A stretch of 64,000 bases of DNA from Nonomuraea cavernae (GCF_014646355.1 NZ_BMNH01000005.1:231347-295346); one strand, 5' to 3'; counted from the stretch's first letter, positions 9,968-19,563 are shown. Translations and numbers: made by a program. Notes: generated by a model not told the origin, from the sequence alone.

Positions 9968-11140
9968 ATGGCAGAACTGCGCAGCGGTCAGACGCACAAC
10001 CTGGTCCTCGCGACCTCGGCGTTCGCCCTCACGTTCTGGGCGTGGAACCTGATCGGGCCGCTGAGCAGCAGCTACACCAAGAGCCTGCACCTGGCGCCGA
10101 CGCAGACCTCGCTGCTGGTCGCGATCCCGGTGCTGGTCGGCTCGCTGGGACGGATCCCCGTCGGCGTGCTGGCCGACCGGTTCGGCGGGCGGCGGATGTT
10201 CGCGGTCATCTGCTTCCTGTCGATCGTGCCCGTCCTGCTCGTCGGCTGGTCCGACTCGTACGGATGGCTGCTGTTCTGGGGGTTCCTGCTGGGGATTCCC
10301 GGCACCTCCTTCGCGGTCGGCATCCCCTTCGTGAACGCCTGGTACGAAGCTCCGCGGCGCGGCTTCGCCACCGGGGTGTTCGGGGCCGGGATGGGGGGCA
10401 CGGCCCTGTCGGCGTTCTGCACGCCCCGGCTGGTCGAGGCGCTCGGGCGCGGGGCCACGCACGTGCTGATGGCGGTGGCGCTGGCGGCGATGGGCCTGAT
10501 CATGCTGGCGTTCAGCCGCGACTCGCCCGCGTGGCGGCCCGCGACCCAGCCGGCGCTGCCCCGGATCCGCGAGGCGCTGAAGGTCAAGGCGACCTGGCAG
10601 TGCTCGTTCCTGTACGCGGTGACGTTCGGGGGGTTCGTCGCCTTCTCCACCTACCTGCCCACGCTGCTGGAGAACGTGTACGCGTACGTCCAGACCGACG
10701 CCGGGCTGCGCACCGCCGGATTCTCCATCGCGGCCGTGCTCGCCAGGCCGTTGGGCGGCATCCTCTCCGACCGGATCGGGCCGGTCCGGGTGCTGCTCAT
10801 CTCGTTCGCCGGGGTCGTGGTCATGGCGGTCGTGCTGTGCTTCCGGCCGCCGCCGGAGCTACCCGCCGGGGTCACTTTCGTGTTGATGGCGCTCCTGCTC
10901 GGTCTCGGCACCGGAGGCGTGTTCGCGCTGGTCGCCAAGGTGGTCGAGGCGTCACGGGTGGGCACCGTCACCGGTCTGGTGGGGGCGGCCGGAGGGCTCG
11001 GCGGCTACTTCCCGCCCCTGGTCATGGGCGTCGTCTACAGTGCCACGGCGGCGTACACGCTGGGTTATCTGCTGCTGGCCCTGACCGCGCTGGTGGCGCT
11101 CGTCTACACGTTCAGGGCGTTCAGGGCGCTGCCCTCCTGA
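9968..11140 (+). CDS. MFS transporter of the nitrate/nitrite porter (NarK) type
   Basis: 390 residues with about 12 hydrophobic helices. The NNP-family signatures are present: GSLGRIPVGVLADRFGGRR after helix 2, and GTSFAVGIPFVNAWYEAPRR, followed by GFATGVFGAGMGG. In typical NarK proteins the last motif has Asn where this has Met. That hints at an altered substrate, so nitrate/nitrite transport is a family call rather than a certainty. No nitrate reductase gene is nearby. ATG at 9968 is chosen; the upstream extension crosses the divergent promoter space. Confidence 0.8.
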   Translation: MAELRSGQTHNLVLATSAFALTFWAWNLIGPLSSSYTKSLHLAPTQTSLLVAIPVLVGSLGRIPVGVLADRFGGRRMFAVICFLSIVPVLLVGWSDSYGWLLFWGFLLGIPGTSFAVGIPFVNAWYEAPRRGFATGVFGAGMGGTALSAFCTPRLVEALGRGATHVLMAVALAAMGLIMLAFSRDSPAWRPATQPALPRIREALKVKATWQCSFLYAVTFGGFVAFSTYLPTLLENVYAYVQTDAGLRTAGFSIAAVLARPLGGILSDRIGPVRVLLISFAGVVVMAVVLCFRPPPELPAGVTFVLMALLLGLGTGGVFALVAKVVEASRVGTVTGLVGAAGGLGGYFPPLVMGVVYSATAAYTLGYLLLALTALVALVYTFRAFRALPS

Positions 11141-11191
11141 CGCGAAAACCGTTTGCCTGGTCAACCCGCGCCTTGCCAATCTTGACAGGCT

Positions 11192-12880
11192 ATGCGCTCC
11201 CTTCCTCAAGCCGATCCCGGCGTGCCCGACATCCGCGGTCCACTGCGCTACCTGTGGTGGAACGCACGCTCCCAGTTGCCCTCCCTCCTGGCCGGCATCG
11301 CGTTCGCGATCGTCTGGTGGCTGGTGCAGGCGCTGGTGCCCGCCGTGCTGGGCAAGGGCATCGACGCCGTCACGGCCAAGGACACCGGGGCGCTGCTGAC
11401 CTGGTCGGCGATCATGCTCGGGCTCGGCCTGGTGCAGGCGGGCTCCGGCATCATGCGGCACCGGATGGCCGTCTACAACTGGCTGGCCGCCGCCTACCGC
11501 ACCGTCCAGGTGACCGCCAGGCAGGCCGCCCGCCTCGGGGCCACGCTGCCCAAGCGGCTGTCGACCGGAGAGGTGGTCAGCGTCGGCAACTCCGACATCG
11601 CCCACATCGGCACCGCGATGGACATCCTGCTGCGCGGCACCGGCGCGGTCGTGGCGATCGTCACGGTCACCGTGATCCTGCTCTCCACCTCGCTGCCCCT
11701 GGGCCTCATGGTGCTCATCGGCGTGCCCGTCATGGCCGTCGCCGTCGGGCCGCTGCTCAAGCCGCTGCACCGGCGCCAGAACCTCCAGCGCGACCTGACC
11801 GGCGACCTGTCCACCCGCTCGGCCGACATCGTGGCCGGGCTGCGGGTGCTGCGCGGCATCGGCGGCGAGCAGGTGTTCGCCGAGCGCTACCGCGAGGAGT
11901 CGCAGCGGGTCCGTCACGCGGGAGTCGGCGTCGCCAGGGTCGATTCGCTGCTGGAGGGCGCGCAGATCCTGCTCCCCGGCATCCTCATCGCCACCGTCAC
12001 CGGCGTCGGCGCGTCGTTCGCGGTCGGCGGTGAGATCACGGTCGGCCAGCTGGTCGCCTTCTACGGCTACGCCGTCTTCCTGATCGGCCCGATGCGCACC
12101 CTCACCGAAGCCGCCGACAAGCTGACCAAGGGCCACGTGGCCGCCCGCCGGGTGGTGCGGATCCTGTCCATCGAGCCCGAGGTGTCGGGCGGCACCGGCG
12201 CCAGCAAGGGCGGCGTGCTCCGCGACTCCTACAGCGGCGTGACCGTGCGGCCGGGCGTGCTGACCGCCGTCGCGGCCGCCACGCCCGAGGAGGCGATCAC
12301 GATCGCCGACCGGCTGGGCCGCTACGCCGACGGCGACGTCACCTTCGGCGAGGCCGACCTCGCGACGCTGCCGATCGCCGAGATCCGCTCGCGCATCCTG
12401 GTCGCCGACAACGGCGCCCGGCTGTTCACGGGCAGGCTCCGCGACGAGCTCGACGTCCGTGGCGGCGCCTCCGACGAGCAGGTACGGCAGGCGCTGCACA
12501 CGGCGTGCGCCGAGGACATCGTCGAAGCCCTGCCCGAAGGGCTCGACGCCGAGGTGGCCGAGGCCGGGCGGGAGTTCTCCGGTGGTCAGCAGCAGCGGCT
12601 CCGGCTGGCCAGGGCGCTGCTCTTCGACCCCGAGGTGCTCGTCCTGGTCGAGCCGACCAGCGCGGTCGACGCCCACAGCGAGGCGCGCATCGCCGACCGG
12701 CTGGCCAAGGCCCGCGCCGGCCGGACCACGCTGATCTGCACGACCAGCCCGCTGGTGCTCGATCGCACCGACCATGTGATCTACGTCGAGGACGGCAGGA
12801 TGGTCGCCGAGGGCGCGCACCGCGACCTGCTGGTCTCCTCACCGAGATACGCCGCGACCGTGACCAGAGGGGAGGACTGA
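11192..12880 (+). CDS. ABC exporter half-transporter with a dead nucleotide site (subunit A)
   Basis: 562 residues: six transmembrane helices (about residues 25-310), then a C-terminal ATPase domain. The ATPase domain is strikingly degenerate. Where Walker A should be (about residues 355-385) there is no GxxGxGK(S/T), only VRPGVLTAVAAATPEEA. Walker B reads VLVLVEPTSAVD, with Val for the Mg-binding Asp, and the H-loop position reads ICTTSP without His. In contrast the ABC signature FSGGQQQRL (about residue 462) is perfect. It cannot bind ATP normally but can complete the active site of its partner. It ends 2 bp before the partner gene, so the two are an obligate pair. Substrate unknown. Confidence 0.88.
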   Translation: MRSLPQADPGVPDIRGPLRYLWWNARSQLPSLLAGIAFAIVWWLVQALVPAVLGKGIDAVTAKDTGALLTWSAIMLGLGLVQAGSGIMRHRMAVYNWLAAAYRTVQVTARQAARLGATLPKRLSTGEVVSVGNSDIAHIGTAMDILLRGTGAVVAIVTVTVILLSTSLPLGLMVLIGVPVMAVAVGPLLKPLHRRQNLQRDLTGDLSTRSADIVAGLRVLRGIGGEQVFAERYREESQRVRHAGVGVARVDSLLEGAQILLPGILIATVTGVGASFAVGGEITVGQLVAFYGYAVFLIGPMRTLTEAADKLTKGHVAARRVVRILSIEPEVSGGTGASKGGVLRDSYSGVTVRPGVLTAVAAATPEEAITIADRLGRYADGDVTFGEADLATLPIAEIRSRILVADNGARLFTGRLRDELDVRGGASDEQVRQALHTACAEDIVEALPEGLDAEVAEAGREFSGGQQQRLRLARALLFDPEVLVLVEPTSAVDAHSEARIADRLAKARAGRTTLICTTSPLVLDRTDHVIYVEDGRMVAEGAHRDLLVSSPRYAATVTRGED

Positions 12881-12882
12881 CG

Positions 12883-14652
12883 ATGGCCCGCGAGATCCTG
12901 CCCGTCGCCGACGAGAGACAGGTGCGCGCCTACGCCAGGCGGCTGACGCTGAGATATCCGCGTCAGCTCACCGTCGCCCTGGTCCTGCACGGGCTCGCGG
13001 CGGTCGCCGGGCTGGCCGTGCCCTGGCAGCTCGGCGCGCTGGTGCAGACCGTACGCGACGGCGGCGAGGTGAGCGTCGGCCTCGTGGTCCTCGGCATCGG
13101 CGGGTTCCTGCTGCTGCAGAGCGTTCTCATCCGCTACGCGGTGCTGGCCTCGGCCCGGCTCGGTGAGAAGGTCCTCGCCGAGCTGCGCGAGGAGTTCGTC
13201 GACCGGGTGCTCGGCCTGCCGCTGTCGACGGTCGAGCGGGCCGGGGCGGGCGACCTGATCACCAGGACGACGCGCGACGTCGACTCGCTGTCCAGGACCG
13301 TTCGCCACGCCGTGCCCGAGACACTGATCGCGGTGGTCACCTTCGCGATCACCATCGGGGCGATCGTGCTGGTCAGTCCGTTGCTCATGCTGCCGATGCT
13401 GATCGCGGGCCCCATCCTGTGGTGCGCGACGCGGTGGTACCTCAACCGGGCCCGCGACGGCTACCTGCGCGAGAACGCGGCCTACGCCGACATGACCGAG
13501 GGGCTGGCCGAGACCGTCGACGGCGCGCGGGCGATCGAGGCGCTCGGCCTGCACCGGCGGCGCGAGCAGCGCACCGACGACGACATCCGCGGGTCGTTCG
13601 GCGCCGAGCGCTACACCCTGCGTCTGCGCACGATCTGGTTTCCCGCCGTGGAGCTGGGCTACGTCCTCCCGGTCTGCGCCACGCTGTTCGTCGGCGGGCT
13701 CTTCTACACCAACGGCTGGGTGTCGCTGGCCCAGGTCACCGCGGCCACCCTCTACGCTCAGCAGCTGATCGACCCGCTCGACCGGTTCCTCATGTGGATC
13801 GACGAGCTGCAGGTCGGCGGCGCGGCCCTGGCGCGGCTGCTCGGCGTGGCCAACGTGCCCGACGACCGGGCGCCCTCCGCCACCCGCCCCACCGGCGAGC
13901 TGATGGAGGCCGACGATGTCCGCTACGCCTACCGCGAGGGCCGCGACGTGCTCCACGGTGTCTCCCTGACCGTCAGGCCGGGCGAACGGCTGGCCATGGT
14001 CGGCCCCTCGGGCGCGGGCAAGTCGACCCTCGGCAGGCTGTTGGCCGGCATCCACGGCCCCCGCACCGGCGCCGTGTCGGTCGGCGGGGTGCCCCTCGTC
14101 GACCTGCCGCTCGACGAGCTGCGCGGCCACGTCGCGCTGGTCACCCAGGAGCACCACGTGTTCAAGGGCACGCTCCGCGACAACCTGCTGATCGCCCGGC
14201 CGGGGGCCGACGACACGGCGGTCCGCGCGGCGCTCGACGCGGTCGACTCGCTCGACTGGGTGCTCGGCCTGCCCGACGGCCTCGACACGGTCGTCGGCTC
14301 GGGCGGCCTGGCCGTCTCGCCCGCCCAGGCCCAGCAGCTGGCACTGGCCCGTCTGGTGCTGGCCGACCCGCACACGCTGGTGCTGGACGAGGCGACCTCG
14401 CTGATCGACCCGCGCGTCGCCCGGCACCTGGAGCGGTCGCTGGCCGCGGTGCTGGAGGGGCGGACGGTCATCGCCATCGCGCACCGCCTCTACACGGCCC
14501 ACGACGCCGACCGGGTCGCGGTGGTGGAGGACGGCCGGATCAGCGAGCTCGGGTCACACGACGAGCTGGTGGCGGCGGGCGGCTCGTACGCGGCGCTGTG
14601 GAGCAGCTGGCACGGCGCGCCCACCCGCCCCCCGCACGAACCGGTGCGCTGA
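12883..14652 (+). CDS. ABC exporter half-transporter with active Walker motifs (subunit B)
   Basis: 589 residues: six-helix transmembrane domain, then an ATPase domain with intact Walker A GPSGAGKST (about residue 374), Walker B HTLVLDEATS (about 500) and H-loop AIAHRL (about 533). Its ABC signature is lost: SPAQAQQLALARL replaces LSGGQ. It therefore supplies Walker A/B, while subunit A supplies the signature, leaving one working ATP site per heterodimer. ATG 2 bp after the subunit A stop. The gene ends before a perfect 25-bp duplication and a terminator hairpin. Confidence 0.9.
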   Translation: MAREILPVADERQVRAYARRLTLRYPRQLTVALVLHGLAAVAGLAVPWQLGALVQTVRDGGEVSVGLVVLGIGGFLLLQSVLIRYAVLASARLGEKVLAELREEFVDRVLGLPLSTVERAGAGDLITRTTRDVDSLSRTVRHAVPETLIAVVTFAITIGAIVLVSPLLMLPMLIAGPILWCATRWYLNRARDGYLRENAAYADMTEGLAETVDGARAIEALGLHRRREQRTDDDIRGSFGAERYTLRLRTIWFPAVELGYVLPVCATLFVGGLFYTNGWVSLAQVTAATLYAQQLIDPLDRFLMWIDELQVGGAALARLLGVANVPDDRAPSATRPTGELMEADDVRYAYREGRDVLHGVSLTVRPGERLAMVGPSGAGKSTLGRLLAGIHGPRTGAVSVGGVPLVDLPLDELRGHVALVTQEHHVFKGTLRDNLLIARPGADDTAVRAALDAVDSLDWVLGLPDGLDTVVGSGGLAVSPAQAQQLALARLVLADPHTLVLDEATSLIDPRVARHLERSLAAVLEGRTVIAIAHRLYTAHDADRVAVVEDGRISELGSHDELVAAGGSYAALWSSWHGAPTRPPHEPVR

Positions 14653-14675
14653 CGCCGCTCGCCCGGCCGGTCCAG

Positions 14676-14725
14676 GGCGGTCACGTTGCTCGGCCGGTCC
14701 GGCGGTCACGTTGCTCGGCCGGTCC
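14676..14725. repeat. 25-bp perfect tandem duplication
   Basis: Two identical copies (14676-14700 and 14701-14725) of a unit beginning GGCGGTCACGTTGCTCGG. A third degenerate copy starts near 14726. The end of copy two forms the left arm of the downstream terminator. Confidence 0.9.
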
Positions 14726-14760
14726 AGGGCATCACGTTGCTCGCGTGACGCCCTGGACCG
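14720..14760. terminator. Bidirectional terminator between the ABC operon and the S9 peptidase
   Basis: A 17-bp stem with one mismatch: CGGTCCAGGGCATCACG pairs with CGTGACGCCCTGGACCG around loop TTGCTCG. It lies between two convergent genes. Confidence 0.8.
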
Positions 14761-14781
14761 AGGCGACAGGTCAGCGGGACG

Positions 14782-16845
14782 TCACTCGCCCAGCGACTTC
14801 TTCAGGAAGTCGACCTGGAGCAGCAGCAGGTTCTCCGCCACGACCTCCTGCGGCGTCATGTGCGTGACACCCGACAGCGGGAGGACGTGGTGCTGGCGGC
14901 CGGCCGCGAGGAGCGCGGACGACAGGCGGAGCGTGTGGGCGGCCACCACGTTGTCGTCGGCCAGGCCGTGGATGAGCAGCAGGGGGCGGTCCAGCTTGGC
15001 GGCGTCCCCGAAAAGCGAGGAGTTGTCGTAGACCTCGGGCTGCTCGTCCGGGTGGCCCAGATAGCGCTCGGTGTAGCAGGTGTCGTACAACCGCCAGTCG
15101 GTCACCGGGGCCCCGGCCACCGCGGCGTGGAACACGTCGGGCCGGCGCAGCACCGCCAGCGCCGCCAGGAAGCCGCCGAACGACCAGCCGCGGATGGCCA
15201 CCCTCGTCAGGTCGAGATCGTCGGGATACTGCTCGGCCACGCCCTGCAGGGCGTCGACCTGGTCCTCCAGCGCCGGAGTCGCCAGGTCGCCCAGCACCGC
15301 ACGCTCGAACCCCGGGCCCCGGCCGGGAGTGCCCCGCCCGTCGGCCACGATGACGGCGAAGCCCTGCTCGGCGAACCACTGGCTCTCCAGGTAGCCGCCG
15401 CGCCGGTTGAGCACCCGCTGCGCGTGCGGCCCGCCGTACGGGTCCATGAGGACCGGCAGCCTGCGCGAGCCCTGCTCGTGCCAGGAGGGCAGCACCACGG
15501 CGGTGGCCAGCTCGCGACGGCCGGAACGGCCGAGCGAGACCCGCAGGTCGAGACCGGGACGCTCGGCCACGGACGGGATCGGGATCGCCACGCCGTCGCG
15601 GCGCACGACCGTGGTGGAGACGCCCTCGGCGTCGAGCGTCTGCTCGCTGAGCACACCGACGCCGCTCGCCATCCGGCCGGAGAACACGCCGGAACGGGTC
15701 GAGACCGGCAGCAGCGAGTGGCCGTCCCAGGTCCACAGCTGGATCTCGGTGGGGTCGCCGCTGGCGGTGAACAGCACGCTGTCGTGGTCGACGTCGAGCA
15801 CCGCGCGCACCTGCAGCGTCGGCGGGGTGACCGCGCGGTCGCCGACGAACAGCCGGTTGCCGCCGTCGGCCTGGGCCACCCAGACCAGCGACCCGTCGTC
15901 GAGGTGGGCGGGCACACCGGTGAAGATGTCGACCCAGGCCGGGTCGGTGTCCTCGCGGACCAGCGTGGAGCGGCCGGTGGCCGGGTCGACCGCGAACAGC
16001 CGCAGTGCCTTCTGGTCGCGTGGCATCGTCACGATCGACAGCGCGTGGGAATCCCAGGCGGCTGTCGTAAGGTACTCGTCGTCGTACGGCACCGCCACGC
16101 GCGACCCGTCGAGGCCCAGCACGAACAGCTCGGTGACGGCGTTGGGCGTGCCGGCGGCCGGGTAGCGCTGGGTCACCGCCGGGCGGTCGGGATTGGCCGG
16201 GTCGGCGATGTACCAGCTGCGCACCGGCGCCTCGTCGGCCCGCTCGACCAGGAGCGCGTCGCTCGACGGAGACCACCAGTGGCCGCGCATCCGGTTCATC
16301 TCCTCGGCGGCGACGAACTCGGCCAGGCCGTAGGTGACCGTCGGCGACTCGGGCGTGGCCAGCGCCCGGTCGTCGCCGGAGGCCAGGTCCTGGACGCGCA
16401 GGGCGCCGCCGGTGACATAGGCGACCAGGCGGCCGTCAGGGGAGACGCGCGGGTCGATGGCCGAGCCGGGGATGTCGAGCCGCCGCGTCCCTCCGCTCGG
16501 CAGGTCGGTGACGTAGAGGCCGCCCGACAGGGCGAAGACGGCCGTGGTGACCGCGGTGTCGGTCGTGTAGGCGACCACTCCGCCCGCCTGCTCGCGGCTG
16601 CGCTCGCGCCTGGCCCGCTCCTCGGGCGGCAGGTCGTCGTCGGCGTCGAGCGTGCGCGGGTCGACGACCAGTCGCTCGATGTGCGTCTCGGTGTCGAGCT
16701 CCCACAGGCAGGTCACGGGGTCGGTGCCGGACCTGGTGCGCAGGAACACGACCCGGGCGCCGTCGGGGGAGATGGTGAAGCCCCTGGGCACCCCGAGGGT
16801 GAACCGGCGGGTCCTGGCCGAAAGTCGCGGGAAGCTCTCACTCAT
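14782..16845 (-). CDS. Prolyl oligopeptidase-family serine peptidase (dipeptidyl-peptidase IV-like, S9)
   Basis: 687 residues. An N-terminal beta-propeller (about 1-420) carries the EFVAAEEM segment, matching the double-Glu element that DPP-IV enzymes use to hold the substrate N-terminus. The C-terminal alpha/beta hydrolase has Ser in GWSFGGF, Asp in GLADDNV and His in GVTHMT. It is expected to release Xaa-Pro or Xaa-Ala dipeptides from peptides. There is no signal peptide, so it acts in the cytoplasm. The nearest promoter region is the duplicated segment at 16856-16941, shared with divergent mshB. Confidence 0.9.
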   Translation of the reverse strand: MSESFPRLSARTRRFTLGVPRGFTISPDGARVVFLRTRSGTDPVTCLWELDTETHIERLVVDPRTLDADDDLPPEERARRERSREQAGGVVAYTTDTAVTTAVFALSGGLYVTDLPSGGTRRLDIPGSAIDPRVSPDGRLVAYVTGGALRVQDLASGDDRALATPESPTVTYGLAEFVAAEEMNRMRGHWWSPSSDALLVERADEAPVRSWYIADPANPDRPAVTQRYPAAGTPNAVTELFVLGLDGSRVAVPYDDEYLTTAAWDSHALSIVTMPRDQKALRLFAVDPATGRSTLVREDTDPAWVDIFTGVPAHLDDGSLVWVAQADGGNRLFVGDRAVTPPTLQVRAVLDVDHDSVLFTASGDPTEIQLWTWDGHSLLPVSTRSGVFSGRMASGVGVLSEQTLDAEGVSTTVVRRDGVAIPIPSVAERPGLDLRVSLGRSGRRELATAVVLPSWHEQGSRRLPVLMDPYGGPHAQRVLNRRGGYLESQWFAEQGFAVIVADGRGTPGRGPGFERAVLGDLATPALEDQVDALQGVAEQYPDDLDLTRVAIRGWSFGGFLAALAVLRRPDVFHAAVAGAPVTDWRLYDTCYTERYLGHPDEQPEVYDNSSLFGDAAKLDRPLLLIHGLADDNVVAAHTLRLSSALLAAGRQHHVLPLSGVTHMTPQEVVAENLLLLQVDFLKKSLGE

Positions 16846-16855
16846 GGTGCCAATC

Positions 16856-16941
16856 CTGCCAGCAGAAGGGGTTGGTCAGGCTCGGACGGATGACGGATTC
16901 TGCCAGCAGCAGGGGTTGGTTAGGCTCTGACGCATGACGGA
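16856..16941. repeat. Tandem duplication of the mshB start region (42-bp units, 44-bp period)
   Basis: Copies 16856-16897 and 16900-16941 share CTGCCAGCAG(A/C)AGGGGTTGG onward to GATGACGGA with a few mismatches. The second copy contains the real mshB ATG and the first a second, unused ATGACGGA. The repeat fills the divergent promoter gap. Confidence 0.9.
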
Positions 16942-17881
16942 GAGCGAGGCGCCGGCCGGCGAGCGAGTCCACGGGCGTGATCGGCGGCTGCTGCTCGTGC
17001 ACGCCCATCCCGACGACGAGTCGATCGGCACCGGCGCGACCATGGCCCGCTACGCCGCCGAGGGCGCCCACGTCACGCTGGTGACCTGCACGCTCGGTGA
17101 GGAGGGCGAGATCATCCCGGCCGACCTCGCCCATCTGGCCGCCGACCGCGACGACGTGCTCGGCCCCTACCGGGCCGGCGAGCTCGCCGGCGCGTGCCGG
17201 GCACTCGGCGTCGAGGACCACCGTTTCCTCGGCGGCGCGGGGCGCTGGCGCGACTCGGGCATGATGGGCCTCGCCTCCAACGAGCGGCCCGAGGCGTTCT
17301 GGCAGGCCGACCTCGACGAGGCCGCGGGCGAGCTGGTCAAGGTCATCCGCGAGGTGCGGCCGCAGGTCCTCGTCACCTACGACGCCAACGGCTTCTACGG
17401 CCATCCCGACCACATCCAGGCGCACCGTGTCTCCCTGCGCGCCGTCGAGCTCGCGGCCGACCCGGAGTTCGGCGAGGGCGAGCCGTGGCGCATCGCGAAG
17501 GTCTACCACACGGCCATGGCCGTCTCGGTCATGCGGCGCTCGGCCGACGCGCTGCGCGCGGCCACCGACGTGTCGTTCGTCGCCGAGGACGTCGACAAGG
17601 CGCCGTTCGGCAGTCCCGACGAGGTGATCACCACCGAGATCGACGCGCGGCCGTGGGTGGGCCGCAAGCTCGACGCGATGCGCGCCCACGCCACGCAGAT
17701 CAGCGTGCGCGACCCGTGGTTCGCGCTGTCCAACGGCATCGGTCAGCTGGCGGTCGGCGTGGAGCACTTCATCCTGGCCGAGGGAACAGCCGGCCCCGAC
17801 GTGCCCGGGCTGCCGGTCGAGGCGGGCGGGCTTGGCGAGCCGGGCCACCGCGAGAACGATCTGTTCGCCGGCATCCACTAA
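16934..17881 (+). CDS. mshB: MshB, GlcNAc-inositol deacetylase of mycothiol biosynthesis
   Basis: 315 residues. It removes acetate from GlcNAc-Ins to give GlcN-Ins, the second step toward mycothiol, the actinobacterial low-molecular-weight thiol. The zinc site AHPDDE (about 24-29) and the distal His in [10 protein letters not shown] are intact. The MshB-specific segments [11 protein letters not shown] and [13 protein letters not shown] match mycobacterial MshB closely, distinguishing it from the mycothiol-conjugate amidase Mca. It starts at ATG 16934 within the second repeat copy and is followed 12 bp later by the DUF6113 gene, an association also seen in mycobacteria. Confidence 0.93.
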   Translation: MTESEAPAGERVHGRDRRLLLVHAHPDDESIGTGATMARYAAEGAHVTLVTCTLGEEGEIIPADLAHLAADRDDVLGPYRAGELAGACRALGVEDHRFLGGAGRWRDSGMMGLASNERPEAFWQADLDEAAGELVKVIREVRPQVLVTYDANGFYGHPDHIQAHRVSLRAVELAADPEFGEGEPWRIAKVYHTAMAVSVMRRSADALRAATDVSFVAEDVDKAPFGSPDEVITTEIDARPWVGRKLDAMRAHATQISVRDPWFALSNGIGQLAVGVEHFILAEGTAGPDVPGLPVEAGGLGEPGHRENDLFAGIH

Positions 17882-17892
17882 CCTCGGTCGGC

Positions 17893-18297
17893 ATGGAGCA
17901 ACGCAGCCAGGCCGAGTCGGCGCTGGGCGGGGCGGCCTACGGCATGCTGTTCGTGCTTGGGCTCGTCATGGGGGTCGTGGGCGGGTTCACGCAGGACGCG
18001 TGGAATCTGGGGCCCTTCCCTGCCGCGGCGGTCGCGTGGGTGGTGGGGCTCTTCGGTGTCTGCGTGGGGGCGGGCAGGCTGATGCGCGCCCGGATGGGGG
18101 CGGCGGTGACGGCGGCCGGGTGGCTGCTGGTGTCGATGCCGTTCTCGCTGCAGTTGTCGCAGGGGGATCTGGTCATCGCGGGGGGCGCTGCCGGATATAG
18201 CTACCTATATGGGGGGATGTTGGCGTTGGTGGCGGCCTTCTTCCTGTCCCCTTCCACCTCCCCACCCGGCTCCTGGCTCCTCCGCGGCCACCCCTGA
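17893..18297 (+). CDS. DUF6113-type small membrane protein
   Basis: 134 residues with four predicted transmembrane helices and a short polar start. Function unknown. It sits 12 bp after mshB, where many actinobacteria carry a protein of this type (Rv1171 in M. tuberculosis, from memory). ATG at 17893 in the short gap after mshB. Confidence 0.75.
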   Translation: MEQRSQAESALGGAAYGMLFVLGLVMGVVGGFTQDAWNLGPFPAAAVAWVVGLFGVCVGAGRLMRARMGAAVTAAGWLLVSMPFSLQLSQGDLVIAGGAAGYSYLYGGMLALVAAFFLSPSTSPPGSWLLRGHP

Positions 18298-18604
18298 CTT
18301 GTCGACCATTTTTATCCGCCCCTTTATTACGGCGAAGCACGGCAAGACCCACCCGCCGCTCGTGGCCGACCCCCGTCCAGGGGCACGCTCCTCCGGTTCC
18401 CCGGCTTGCCGCCGTGACGTGCGCCCCCTGGGCCCCGGCCGTGGTGCACGCCTGACCGGGGCCCAGATGACGCCTGCCTGGCCGGGACCCGGGTGAGCCG
18501 GGCTCACGGGATGCGCTTGGCCGGGGTCCTACGGGGTGCCTGCCGGGGTGGGGACCGCCTGGCCGGGTCCCGCGGGATGTGTGCGGGCCCGGCGGTCAGG
18601 GGTT
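18298..18604. other. Intergenic region without a recognisable gene
   Basis: 307 bp between convergent genes. It begins with a relatively AT-rich stretch (18301-18335), then GC-rich sequence with repeated GGCCGGG(A/T)CCC words around 18480 and 18560. No credible reading frame, tRNA or clear terminator stem was found. Confidence 0.6.
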
Positions 18605-19492
18605 CTACTGGGCCGGGGGTTCCGGGAGTGGGGGCTCCGTCGGCGCGTCGGTCGGCTCGTCCGTTGGTGTGTCCGTAGGCGCGTCGGTGGCCGTGGGGCA
18701 GATCGGGATCGGGTCCACCGGGGGCGGCGTGTCCGTCGGGACTCCGGTCGGTTCCTCGGTGATCGTGAGGGAGGGCGTCGGGGTCGGTTCCGGCACCGTC
18801 GGCAGCGATGGAGTCGGTTCGGGGGTGATCGGGAGTGATGGAGTCGGTTCCGGGGTGGTCGGGAGCGACGGGGGAACCGTGGGCGTCTCCGAGGGCGGGA
18901 TCACCGGGATCTCCGGCCGGCAGGTCTGGGTGACCGTCGCCGTAACCGTCACCGGAGGCGCCGTGACCGTCTGGGTGACCGTGGTCGTGACCTCCTGCGT
19001 CGCCGTCTCCGTCACGGTCGCCGTGACCGTCTCGGCCGGCGCGGTCTCCGTGACCGTGGCCGTCGGCGTGGCCGTCACCGTGCGGGTCGGCCAGGGCAGT
19101 ACCTTGACCTTGACCTTCGGCTTGCCTCTCAGCTTGTACGCGCCCTTGCCGAGCTTCTTGCTGGCCTTGCCCGCGCCCGTGGTCACGGGGAGTTCGGCGG
19201 CGGTCGTACGGCAGGACTTGCCCTTGCAGACGCGCTGGCGGATCGTGAACCTGGCGGCGCCGTCGTACTTGACGGCCACGTCCAGGTAGGAGGTGCCTTT
19301 TTTCTTGACGACCTTGGTCGTGGCGGTGTACTTACCGATCTTGGGGGTGGGCGTCGACGACGCGATCACGACGCGGAGCGGGGCCTCGGATGACCCCAGG
19401 GGGTCGCTTGCCGAGGTTTGAGTGATCGCGATTCCGCCGGCGCCGGCCAGAGCCATGGCGCCGACCAGCGCGCCCAGAGTGGAAAATCTCAT
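18605..19492 (-). CDS. Secreted Thr/Pro-rich protein of unknown function
   Basis: 295 residues from ATG 19492 (AGG upstream). It has an N-terminal signal sequence or anchor (MRFSTLGALVGAMALAGAGG) and a basic beta-rich domain of about residues 45-135 with one Cys pair (RVCKGKSCRT). A Val-Thr repeat tract of the TVTATVTET type (about 145-195) follows, then a Pro/Thr/Glu tail with PTPSLP and TDxPTD repeats. The layout resembles a cell-wall-exposed domain on an extended stalk. No catalytic motif and no LPXTG were seen. The family was not recognised. Confidence 0.7.
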   Translation of the reverse strand: MRFSTLGALVGAMALAGAGGIAITQTSASDPLGSSEAPLRVVIASSTPTPKIGKYTATTKVVKKKGTSYLDVAVKYDGAARFTIRQRVCKGKSCRTTAAELPVTTGAGKASKKLGKGAYKLRGKPKVKVKVLPWPTRTVTATPTATVTETAPAETVTATVTETATQEVTTTVTQTVTAPPVTVTATVTQTCRPEIPVIPPSETPTVPPSLPTTPEPTPSLPITPEPTPSLPTVPEPTPTPSLTITEEPTGVPTDTPPPVDPIPICPTATDAPTDTPTDEPTDAPTEPPLPEPPAQ

Positions 19493-19563
19493 GATCCTGC
19501 TCTTTAGGGAGATTTCAGGACGTCGATCATTATTCCGGGTTGTCAAGATTGGTCAAGACTGAG

